Positions 1-5,354 of a stretch of DNA of 6,155 bases are shown in pieces (within the stretch, counting starts at the first letter, position 1; every line of letters starts with the position of its first letter). The notes under the pieces were generated by a model. The model did no database searches, was not told the DNA's origin, and saw only the letters and a program-made list of their open reading frames with translations. Source of the DNA: an uncultured Lachnospiraceae bacterium (lineage in GTDB: Bacteria; Bacillota; Clostridia; Lachnospirales; Lachnospiraceae); contig CAJUQJ010000089.1 of NCBI GenBank assembly GCA_910588215.1, positions 1 to 6,155 of the forward strand. Reading direction: 5' to 3'. The position numbers were made by a program, and so were the translations under genes.

Positions 1-1
1 A

Positions 2-529
2 TCCTATCGCCTCCAATTTTTCCTTTAACTGTTTCTTTGCTTTCCGCATCCGGCTCTTGACGGTTCCTTCCGGTAATCCGAGAATTTCGGCCACCTCATT
101 GATCTGCATATCTGCCGAATAATACAAATAGATCGGTATTCTGTACTTCTCAGGCAGAGAAGCAACAAATCTCTGAATCATATCCACCTCATTTTGCTGC
201 AATACAATGTGTTCCGGTGATACCGCATTGTCCTGACCGGCAACTTCATATCCTTCCTCAGACATCTCATCCATGCTGTCGATCGGAACCAGCCTCATAC
301 GGTTTGCATATTTTTTCTTTTTATTCTTCCAAAGATAAATCGAAGTGGATAAAGCGTAACTCTTTGTATTCTGCGAAGAATCCAGTCTTTTCTTTTTCTC
401 CAACAGTTTGAGCATCGTGTCCTGATACAGTTCGTCCCCGTCTTCCGCATCCCCGGCCGTCATCCGGCAAAACCGCAGAATATCCTTTCCAAACTTCAGG
501 ACAAACCTCTCGAATTCATCATGATTCAT
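2..529 (-). CDS. ECF-family RNA polymerase sigma factor (C-terminus may run past the left edge)
   Basis: Sigma-70 family factor of the extracytoplasmic-function type, expected to direct RNA polymerase to a small stress or envelope regulon. The reading frame is open from ATG at 529 to the window edge (176 residues seen, no stop reached). Region 2 spans about residues 5-75, with the acidic helix DELYQDTMLKLLEKK after it begins. Region 4 spans about 112-172, with the helix-turn-helix NEVAEILGLPEGTVKSRMRKAKKQL typical of sigma-70 region 4.2 shortened here to its key part, GLPEGTVKSRMRKAKKQL. The end at LKEKLEAIG suggests that only a few residues, or just the stop, are missing. AGGAGG lies at a normal distance upstream of the ATG. 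It is transcribed away from the second ECF unit. In this family the next gene is often an anti-sigma factor, but that would lie outside the window. The regulon cannot be told from sequence. Confidence 0.9.
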   Translation of the reverse strand, partial: MNHDEFERFVLKFGKDILRFCRMTAGDAEDGDELYQDTMLKLLEKKKRLDSSQNTKSYALSTSIYLWKNKKKKYANRMRLVPIDSMDEMSEEGYEVAGQDNAVSPEHIVLQQNEVDMIQRFVASLPEKYRIPIYLYYSADMQINEVAEILGLPEGTVKSRMRKAKKQLKEKLEAIG

Positions 530-642
530 AGCAGCTATCCTCCTTCTTCTTCCAAGTCGACTTGCAAAGATTTGCCCTTGCATATATATGTTGTCATGGC
601 ACCGAAAAAAGTTTCCACCTGTGCGGTTGAATGCAGGAAACC

Positions 643-662
643 ACGCCGCCAAAAAGCGGCGT
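643..662. repeat. GC-rich perfect inverted repeat (hairpin)
   Basis: ACGCCGC at 643-649 and GCGGCGT at 656-662 are perfectly complementary around the loop CAAAAA. No T-tract follows on either strand (TACTTTATT on plus, GGTTTCC on minus), so a classical terminator is unlikely. Its position at the predicted start of the leftward transcript fits a 5' mRNA-stabilising or regulatory stem, or a protein-binding operator between the divergent promoters. Confidence 0.6.
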
Positions 663-698
663 TACTTTATTATAAGGCACAGGATTTGACGATTACAA
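643..698 (-). promoter_or_regulatory. Promoter of the leftward ECF sigma gene, with a 5'-terminal hairpin
   Basis: On the minus strand, TTGTAA (693-698) and a perfect TATAAT (669-674) are 18 nt apart, which fits a housekeeping sigma-A promoter. The predicted transcript start is near 662. A perfect 7-bp stem, ACGCCGC/GCGGCGT (643-649 with 656-662, 6-nt loop), then lies at the extreme 5' end of the mRNA. That leaves an untranslated leader of roughly 130 nt before the ATG at 529. The start site is inferred from spacing only. Confidence 0.55.
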
Positions 699-745
699 AT
701 ACGCTGTACTATCTGCCGCAACTATCTATGCGTTAGTCAGAAACC

Positions 746-754
746 TGATATAAT
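746..754 (+). promoter_or_regulatory. Extended -10 promoter for the rightward ECF sigma / anti-sigma operon
   Basis: TGATATAAT is a perfect TATAAT (749-754) preceded by the TGn extension at 746-748. No good -35 box sits 16-18 nt upstream, as is allowed for extended -10 promoters. The predicted start is near 761, giving a leader of about 60 nt before the TTG at 821. A second, weaker candidate upstream is TTGACG at 686-691. Confidence 0.5.
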
Positions 755-801
755 GAGATTTGATTGTAACAAAATAGAAAGTTTTGGTACTAACGAACAG
801 G

Positions 802-808
802 AAGGAGG
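802..808 (+). promoter_or_regulatory. Ribosome binding site that sets the TTG start at 821
   Basis: AAGGAGG is a near-perfect anti-16S match, 12 nt before TTG. That spacing is longer than the usual 5-9 nt. No ATG or GTG is in frame nearer the site, and the next in-frame ATG is well inside region 2 or beyond, so TTG is the only start that keeps the sigma region 2 helix. Confidence 0.7.
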
Positions 809-820
809 TTAAAAGTACAA

Positions 821-1291
821 TTGATCGAAGAAATATATGCGCTGTATTCAAAGAAAGTTTTTTTGTTTTTATTGAGCAAGACAAATAATGAACATCTCGC
901 AGAAGAGCTTACGCAGGAGACTTTTTTCCAGGCTGTTCAAAGCATTGACCGATTTAAAGGAAACAGCTCCATCTTGACCTGGCTGTGTGGAATCGCTAAA
1001 AATGTCTGGTTGAAATATTTAAGAAATCACCAGGAAACTTTGCCCATGGAATACGCTGATCTGGAAATAGCAGATTCACAAGATATAAATGTACAATGGG
1101 AGCAAAAAGAAATATTACAGTTGATCCATGCTATGAATGAGCCTGTACGTGAAGTAATGTATTTAAGGCTGATCAGCAACTTATCTTTTGCCGAAATCGG
1201 AGAGATAATCGGCAAAACGGAAAACTGGACAAGAGTCACTTTCTTTAGAGGAAAGCAGAAAATCGTAAAGGAGATTTTAAAAGATGAATAA
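821..1291 (+). CDS. ECF-family RNA polymerase sigma factor, paired with a zinc-finger anti-sigma factor
   Basis: A 156-residue ECF sigma factor, compact but complete. Region 2 covers about residues 5-70 and includes AEELTQETFFQAVQSI and the DNA-melting segment GNSSILTWLCGIAKNVW. Region 4 covers about 97-150, with the helix-turn-helix LSFAEIGEIIGKTENWTRV and the basic tail RGKQKIVKEI. Translation starts at TTG with AAGGAGG upstream. The stop overlaps the start of the next gene by 8 nt, indicating translational coupling. By family knowledge it is held inactive at the membrane by the downstream product and released on an envelope signal. It is clearly different in sequence from the leftward sigma factor, so the pair is not a recent duplication. 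The target promoters and the signal are unknown; the family call is secure. Confidence 0.93.
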   Translation: MIEEIYALYSKKVFLFLLSKTNNEHLAEELTQETFFQAVQSIDRFKGNSSILTWLCGIAKNVWLKYLRNHQETLPMEYADLEIADSQDINVQWEQKEILQLIHAMNEPVREVMYLRLISNLSFAEIGEIIGKTENWTRVTFFRGKQKIVKEILKDE

Positions 1292-1739
1292 GAACATTCC
1301 ATGTTATATGATTTCGGATTTATTACCGCTCTATCAAGATGACCTGCTGTCAGAACAGACGAAAAAGGATGTTGATGATCACTTAAGCGAATGCCGGGAT
1401 TGTAAAAAGAAGATGGATGCCGCGAAAATGCATATAGGCGTTCACACTACAAACACTGAACCGAAAACCGATCCCTTAAGAAAAGTAAGGTTTTATCAGA
1501 AAGCGCTGACTGTGTTAGGCGCCGTTATGACTTTTATATTAGGCGCAAGTTATCCCATTGCTGTATTAGGATTTACCGTTCTCGAACGTGGAGAAATAGC
1601 CCCTTTTCAAATTGAAAGAATCAAAGGTCTTTGGTATGTATTCGCATTAAAGAGCTGCATCGCAGGCATCATAGTATGTGCCGCCTATTTCCTGCTAGTA
1701 CTGCTTATCAGGAAAATGATCAGTAAGCATACCGCATAA
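1284..1739 (+). CDS. Membrane-bound zinc-finger (zf-HC2/ZAS) anti-sigma factor
   Basis: A 151-residue anti-sigma factor expected to bind the sigma factor encoded just upstream. The N-terminal cytoplasmic part carries the ZAS zinc motif: Cys7, then His33-x3-Cys37-x2-Cys40, in the context DDHLSECRDC. Two membrane helices follow, about residues 74-98 and 117-142. Both ends should therefore face the cytoplasm, with only about 18 residues exposed outside. The start ATG lies within the last codons of the sigma gene (8-nt overlap), with AAAGGAG at 1267-1273 as ribosome site. No separate sensor domain is present, so the signal is either sensed within the membrane or passed on by another protein. Related anti-sigma factors are usually removed by regulated proteolysis or by zinc/thiol change; which applies here is unknown. 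Confidence 0.88.
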   Translation: MNKNIPCYMISDLLPLYQDDLLSEQTKKDVDDHLSECRDCKKKMDAAKMHIGVHTTNTEPKTDPLRKVRFYQKALTVLGAVMTFILGASYPIAVLGFTVLERGEIAPFQIERIKGLWYVFALKSCIAGIIVCAAYFLLVLLIRKMISKHTA

Positions 1740-1802
1740 AAATAGTTGTATACTCTATCCGGTAAAGATAAAATAGCAGAAATCCGTCCGGTCAACAGCG
1801 GA

Positions 1803-1844
1803 AAGGATTGAAAGTTCAACACATTAGTGTGATTTTCAATCCTT
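1803..1844. terminator. Stem-loop between convergent operons, possible bidirectional terminator
   Basis: AAGGATTGAAA (1803-1813) and TTTCAATCCTT (1834-1844) are a perfect 11-bp inverted repeat. Inside it a second small stem, CACA/TGTG (1820-1823 with 1828-1831), closes on a TTAG loop. It lies 63 nt after the anti-sigma stop and 31 nt after the stop of the minus-strand gene ending at 1876, where both operons need to end. Neither side has a proper T-run, so this is a weak intrinsic terminator at best. It could instead protect 3' ends from decay. Confidence 0.45.
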
Positions 1845-1875
1845 AATCCTCTGATCCCATGATTCCGATTCGCGG

Positions 1876-2754
1876 TTATTCTGCGACTCTCGTTGTCCAC
1901 GTTATTGTATAGCCCTCAATCTCTTCTGCCTCAATCTCCTCTGCCTCACTAAACTTCTCTTCTCCCACGGTCCTCTCCAGTGCAGATTCCGTTACTGTCC
2001 GCGAAGTGTCTGTGAGCAACCCTAAAAACATCTGGTCATACCTTGAAAAAGACATATTGATACTTTCACCGTTCTCACCGATGACATCCACTGCGATCGT
2101 CGGATCGTTTCCGGAATATCCCTGGCAGTTATACTCTACCCTGTCTACCGGGCAATCCATCAGCTTACATTCCTCTATTTTCGTTTGAGCAAGTTCTTCA
2201 TATAGATGATAGTCCTTTTCCAGTGCTGCGTCATAATCAAGCGAGACATTTGCATCTAATCGTCTGTCGTGACAAGTAGTAAAAAGCTCACCTGTCACAG
2301 CGTCTATCATATATGTCCATTTTGTACTCTCAGGTTTCTGCTCTTTCTGGAACAAGACAACTCCTGACCAAAAGGCCCGGGGAAAAGTTACGGTGCCCGG
2401 ATTATAGCTCATGTATACATAAGCGCCCTCTAGATCCAGCCCGTAAATATTCTTCAGATATTGATTCCCTGTTTCAGCCGCTTCTTCCATTGTCAGATCC
2501 GTATCCGTAGGCGTTCCGGTATTCAGACTGTCCATACTTACGGAATAATTTACTTTTTCGCCGACATCCTTGGTTGTTTCAAGGTTCAGCACTGCCGTCT
2601 CCAGGCTGTCTGAGACTTGATAACTGGTGGGAACTTTCTCCACCTTTCCATTGTTTGCCGCCAGCGCTATTTCTGCCGCCGCATTAAAGAGGATGATACC
2701 TGCACCAATAATGCCAAATGTTGCCACTGTCAATTTTAATACGTTCTTTTTCAT
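1876..2754 (-). CDS. Secreted PepSY-like protein, last gene of the two-component cluster
   Basis: A 292-residue exported protein of uncertain function. A signal peptide is clear: basic MKKNVLK, a hydrophobic stretch at about residues 8-27, and an ALA|A cleavage site near residue 32. No lipobox cysteine or sortase motif is seen. Residues about 87-160 resemble a PepSY unit: a helix (LTMEEAAETGNQYL), a strand region, and the hallmark TYMIDAVTGELF near 147-158. A second, more diverged half follows (residues 165-250). Four cysteines (161, 196, 201, 210) cluster and could form disulphides. The C-terminus has a five-residue tandem repeat, EAEEI twice. AAGGAG (2763-2768) precedes the ATG by 8 nt. It lies 119 nt after the kinase gene on the same strand, suggesting it is a target or accessory of that system. 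PepSY domains are known as peptidase inhibitors or extracellular modulators; a role here is inference. Confidence 0.72.
   Translation of the reverse strand: MKKNVLKLTVATFGIIGAGIILFNAAAEIALAANNGKVEKVPTSYQVSDSLETAVLNLETTKDVGEKVNYSVSMDSLNTGTPTDTDLTMEEAAETGNQYLKNIYGLDLEGAYVYMSYNPGTVTFPRAFWSGVVLFQKEQKPESTKWTYMIDAVTGELFTTCHDRRLDANVSLDYDAALEKDYHLYEELAQTKIEECKLMDCPVDRVEYNCQGYSGNDPTIAVDVIGENGESINMSFSRYDQMFLGLLTDTSRTVTESALERTVGEEKFSEAEEIEAEEIEGYTITWTTRVAE
1916..1945. repeat. 15-bp tandem duplication inside the PepSY-like gene
   Basis: TCAATCTCTTCTGCC (1916-1930) is followed directly by TCAATCTCCTCTGCC (1931-1945), differing at one base. The difference is synonymous (GAA versus GAG), so the protein repeats EAEEI exactly in an acidic C-terminal tail. 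The 15-bp unit preserves the frame, as expected for replication slippage. Confidence 0.85.
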
Positions 2755-2776
2755 AGTGAAACTCCTTCCTGCTCTG

Positions 2777-2814
2777 TTTTGATAGATACACTATAAGCTT
2801 TCTCCGTATCAAAA
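2777..2814 (-). promoter_or_regulatory. Candidate promoter/operator of the PepSY-like gene
   Basis: A perfect 8-bp inverted repeat, TTTTGATA (2777-2784) and TATCAAAA (2807-2814), is separated by 22 nt. Read on the minus strand, the first arm contains TTGATA as a possible -35 and an 18-nt spacer leads to TATCTA (2783-2788) as a possible -10. The dyad would thus overlap a promoter, which is a usual place for an operator. The stem is AT-rich and is not followed by a T-run downstream of the kinase gene, so a terminator is less likely. Both box matches are imperfect. Confidence 0.3.
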
Positions 2815-2873
2815 AAATATCGATGTTATTACGGACTTGTAAAATAATCCGCATTTCATTTAAGAAGTTCTCC

Positions 2874-4274
2874 TTACACTGGAAAGGACAGTTTCACGAT
2901 CGTTCCTACTCCCGGTTCAGAAATAAATGACATATCTGCATGATGAATCTGTACGATCCTTTCGCAGATAGCAAGTCCAAGCCCTGCCCCGCCTGCTGCG
3001 CGGCTTCGAGCTTTATCAACACGATAAAAAGCTTCTCTAATATGTGATATCTGCTCTATCTCCATACCGGTCCCATGATCTTCGACTTTAACTACAACGG
3101 CAGATTCCTCCGTATATGCATAGATGCGAATTTCATCTTCCTGTCGGCTTGCCTTTATAGCATTATCGATCAGGTTATTCGTTAATATCAGAAGCTGTTC
3201 CATATTTCCCCTGACTACGCAATTTGGGGATGAATCATAAGTCAGTCTTATCTTCCTTTCTGCTGCCCTCATATACATGATCTTTTCCGACTCAGCAAAA
3301 AGCTCTTTCACTGAACAATCACTATCTTTCATGTCATCCCTGCGAAGCAATGCCATATCAAGAAGCTGATACGCCATGTTTTGTAGCCTGCTGCACTCCG
3401 ACATGATAAACTGCGTGCATTCATAGCGTTCTTCTTCTGACAAGAGCGCTTTTTGGATATATTCTGCATATCCATAAATCGCAGTCAACGGAATGCGTAG
3501 TTCATGGGAAAAGTTGTCTATAAACTGCTGTTTCTGCTCTGCGCCGTCCTCAAGCTGTCTGATCTGATTCTCTATCTGATCTGCCATAAGATTAAAGTTA
3601 TGCGCCACACCGGAGATCTCGTCTTTTCCATGCACCGGAATCCTGCTGCCATAATTTCCATTTGCGATCTCTGCGGATGTACCGGAAATCTGCCTTAACG
3701 GCCGGAAAATGATATTCAGAAATTGAAACAGAAAAAAAGACATTATAAGTATTACCACTGCGCCTGTTAGAAAAAGAATGTTTTTCGTATGACGCCATGA
3801 CGAAACGGTCTCGTCCAGATTTCCGATATACATGAGTCCGTAATCCTGCCACGGAGCCGGAAAGATTCCATAGACACACAGGACAGGATGCTCCCCATTT
3901 TCCATATAGACAATCCGCTCCTGACTGTATCCGGTATCCGGCGGACAGATCATGGCTGCCTTTGATGCAAACACAGGACTTTCATAGATCCATTCCCCTG
4001 CAAAAGACACTGCAAGTCCACTGCCCCTTCCCTGTAGATACCGCGAATACACACGCATCAAGTTGTCCATATTATCTTCCACATGATTCCTCCTCTGCTC
4101 CAGTGCCTGCATATCTCCGATCAAAGAGGAGGCAATGACATAATGCTCTGCCAGGCATTTGTCCCGGACAGCGGAAAGTTTATCTTTCAGGATAACGATC
4201 GATACAATCAGGATCATCGAATTGAGAAATACAATAAAAAGAAACAGCGCAACGAGAAAAATCTTCTTTTTCAT
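2874..4274 (-). CDS. Membrane sensor histidine kinase (HisKA/HATPase_c) with an unusual HELRIP H-box
   Basis: A 466-residue sensor kinase. Membrane helix 1 is at about residues 5-29, an extracytoplasmic sensor domain of about 135 residues at 31-164 (with Cys110 and Cys133), helix 2 at about 166-190, and a HAMP linker with RPLRQIS at about 189-240. The HisKA dimerisation helix carries the phospho-accepting His257 in FSHELRIPLTAI. The ATPase domain has the N-box NLIDNA (Asn371), G1 box DHGTGM (399-404), F-box FYRVD (416-420) and G2 box GAGLGLAI (429-436), so kinase activity should be intact. Position His+4 is Ile261 (ATT) where Thr or Asn is the rule; by family knowledge that residue supports phosphatase activity towards the regulator. 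The start overlaps the regulator stop in ATGA, with GGAGG at 4282-4286. The signal is unknown. Confidence 0.95.
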   Translation of the reverse strand: MKKKIFLVALFLFIVFLNSMILIVSIVILKDKLSAVRDKCLAEHYVIASSLIGDMQALEQRRNHVEDNMDNLMRVYSRYLQGRGSGLAVSFAGEWIYESPVFASKAAMICPPDTGYSQERIVYMENGEHPVLCVYGIFPAPWQDYGLMYIGNLDETVSSWRHTKNILFLTGAVVILIMSFFLFQFLNIIFRPLRQISGTSAEIANGNYGSRIPVHGKDEISGVAHNFNLMADQIENQIRQLEDGAEQKQQFIDNFSHELRIPLTAIYGYAEYIQKALLSEEERYECTQFIMSECSRLQNMAYQLLDMALLRRDDMKDSDCSVKELFAESEKIMYMRAAERKIRLTYDSSPNCVVRGNMEQLLILTNNLIDNAIKASRQEDEIRIYAYTEESAVVVKVEDHGTGMEIEQISHIREAFYRVDKARSRAAGGAGLGLAICERIVQIHHADMSFISEPGVGTIVKLSFPV

Positions 4275-4924
4275 CCATAGACCTCCAACCGATATCCCAG
4301 TTTGTACACTGTCCTGATCCGCTCTTCCAAATGCAGTTTATGGCGCAGTCTCTGTATATGGACATCCACGGTACGGGTACCTCCGTCAAAATCATATCCC
4401 CATACCATATCCAACAACTTTTCTCTGGAAAGAGCAATGTTCCGGTTTCTGATCAGCGCCTCCAACAATTCAAACTCTTTCGGTGTACATTCGACAACCG
4501 TGCCATTTAGATAAACTTGATGCCCTTCAAAATCGCATTTCAAGTCACCCATCACAAATTCTGACTCAACTTTTTTCGTCCGTCGCAGTACCGCTTCCAC
4601 CCTCGCTGCCAGTTCCAGCATCTGGAACGGTTTTGTCAGATAATCATCTGCCCCCATAGCCAGTCCCTTCAGCTTGTCAACCAATTCACTTTTCGCTGTC
4701 AGGAAAATGGTCGGCGTTCCCAAGACTCTCTCAAACACCTGATACCCATCCAGTCCGGGCAGCATGATATCCAGCACGATCAAGTCATACTTTCCATTCT
4801 CCAGCAGAGAGACCGCAGATGTTCCATCGAAAGCCTGCGTGCAATGATGCCCTGTGAGGCTCAAATTTCTGCGTATCAACTCGTTAATGGACAATTCATC
4901 CTCTACAATCAATATTTCAGCCAA
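4271..4924 (-). CDS. OmpR/PhoB-family response regulator
   Basis: A 217-residue response regulator, partner of the kinase downstream (4-nt ATGA overlap). The receiver domain (residues 1-115) has the acidic pair Glu8-Asp9, the phospho-acceptor Asp52 in VLDIMLPGLDGY, Thr76 in FLTAK and Lys98 in LTKPF. The C-terminal winged-helix DNA-binding domain (about 122-216) shows the family marks TPKEFELLEALIRN, VWGYDF and GGTRTVDVHIQRLRHKL. Asp52 to Thr76 is 24 residues, about four fewer than in OmpR or Spo0F, so the loop before strand 4 is short; Thr76 to Lys98 is the normal 22. Translation begins at TTG with GGAGGT (4929-4934) just upstream; no ATG is in frame nearby. Direct repeats upstream suggest autoregulation. 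The targets probably include the PepSY-like gene, but this is inferred from position. Confidence 0.95.
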   Translation of the reverse strand: MAEILIVEDELSINELIRRNLSLTGHHCTQAFDGTSAVSLLENGKYDLIVLDIMLPGLDGYQVFERVLGTPTIFLTAKSELVDKLKGLAMGADDYLTKPFQMLELAARVEAVLRRTKKVESEFVMGDLKCDFEGHQVYLNGTVVECTPKEFELLEALIRNRNIALSREKLLDMVWGYDFDGGTRTVDVHIQRLRHKLHLEERIRTVYKLGYRLEVYG

Positions 4925-4928
4925 TTTT

Positions 4929-4934
4929 ACCTCC
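4929..4934 (-). promoter_or_regulatory. Ribosome binding site that sets the TTG start of the response regulator
   Basis: GGAGGT on the minus strand ends 4 nt before the TTG at 4924. The TTG gives the proper MAEILIVEDE start of a receiver domain, so no later start would be complete. Confidence 0.75.
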
Positions 4935-4971
4935 GTTCCGAAGCGCTTTACTTCCTTTTCAAATAATAAAA

Positions 4972-5082
4972 AGTATATCTCAAAAATGTTTCTAAATTGT
5001 TAATTGTAGGATTTTCCCCTTTACACCATTTTTACGCCACCGCTTTACAACTTTATTATAGCACTTCACCCCTCACAAACAA
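4972..5082 (-). promoter_or_regulatory. Two candidate promoters for the two-component operon
   Basis: The distal promoter has a perfect TATAAT (5055-5060, minus strand) with TTGTTT 16 nt upstream (5077-5082). The proximal one has TATACT (4972-4977) preceded by TGAGA, with no clear -35. The GTAAA repeats (5020-5048) lie between them: over the start site of the distal promoter and upstream of the proximal one. Promoter calls are by eye; the distal one is better. Confidence 0.45.
5020..5048 (-). promoter_or_regulatory. Direct-repeat array, candidate response-regulator binding site
   Basis: On the minus strand three GTAAA cores occur in the same orientation, beginning at 5048, 5035 and 5024 (steps of 13 and 11 bp). 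The second and third share the longer form TGGCGTAAA / TGGTGTAAA. Steps near one helical turn are what OmpR-family dimers bind. A further identical 8-mer GTAAAGCG recurs at 4944-4951, close to the ribosome site. Binding by this regulator is inference. Confidence 0.4.
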
Positions 5083-5244
5083 ATTACTATCTTGTTTCCA
5101 TCAGATCTCGCCGTTTTCTCTTGTCCTCACATTCCTCTCTTTGGGGCAAAGCGGATGCATGGGTGCCACCTGGAAGAATTGGCACGACTGACGCAGATTT
5201 TTATGAGATGTTGCGCTTCTGAAAAGCGGCCGGAGAAAGAAACG

Positions 5245-5297
5245 AAAAAAAGAAAACCGCTGTTGCATGGTATATGTATCCATGTAGCAACGGTTTT
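5245..5297 (-). terminator. Intrinsic terminator of the HTH-TPR regulator gene
   Basis: Read on the minus strand, a long imperfect stem (AAAACCG/CGGTTTT at the base, then TTGC/GCAA and CCAT/ATGG, with two 3-nt bulges; 5253-5297) closes on a 9-nt loop. It is followed at once by CTTTTTTT (5245-5252). It begins 58 nt after the stop of the gene ending at 5355. On the plus strand no U-run outside the stem is present, so it is directional. Confidence 0.8.
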
Positions 5298-5354
5298 GTG
5301 CTGGTGGTATTTAGTTTAAGCGCGTGGCTTAATAAACTGGAATTTGCCAATGTT

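Larger units (their letters stand above)
530..820. other. Divergent intergenic control region between two ECF sigma genes
   Basis: This 291-bp gap separates the two sigma factor starts. It holds a minus-strand promoter (TATAAT at 669-674), a plus-strand promoter with an extended -10 box (746-754), the GC-rich hairpin at 643-662, and a looser inverted repeat GTTTCC/GGAAAC (611-616 with 636-641). An open frame crosses it on the plus strand from 521, but it has no ribosome site, no recognisable domain and low-complexity composition. I do not call it a gene. Confidence 0.6.
4925..5354. other. 430-bp non-coding region upstream of the two-component operon
   Basis: The left half (to about 5085) holds the regulator's ribosome site, two candidate promoters and the GTAAA repeats. 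The right part holds the intrinsic terminator of the gene arriving from the right (5245-5297). Between them, 5086-5244 contains only a small inverted repeat, GTGCCA/TGGCAC (5163-5168 with 5180-5185), and a CTTTG/CAAAG dyad at 5139-5151. The open frames crossing this stretch lack ribosome sites and domain character, so I call no gene. Confidence 0.6.

Noticed and set aside
611..641. GTTTCC/GGAAAC inverted repeat as a pair of divergent ECF -35 boxes
   Set aside because: GGAAAC resembles ECF -35 elements on both strands, but no matching -10 motif is found at 16-17 nt on either strand.
521..736. Plus-strand 71-codon open frame between the sigma genes
   Set aside because: It has no ribosome site, overlaps the start of the leftward sigma gene and its leader, crosses the hairpin, and has no domain character.
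4180..4437. Minus-strand 85-codon frame across the regulator/kinase junction
   Set aside because: Both real genes on that strand use another frame with full domain matches; this one shows no recognisable motif.
5163..5185. GTGCCA/TGGCAC inverted repeat with 11-nt loop as a terminator or operator
   Set aside because: The stem is short, has no T-run and no link to a promoter, and is expected by chance in a region of this size.
5092..5319. Plus-strand frames in the gap upstream of the response regulator
   Set aside because: They lack ribosome sites and run through the terminator stem; the sequence reads as non-coding.
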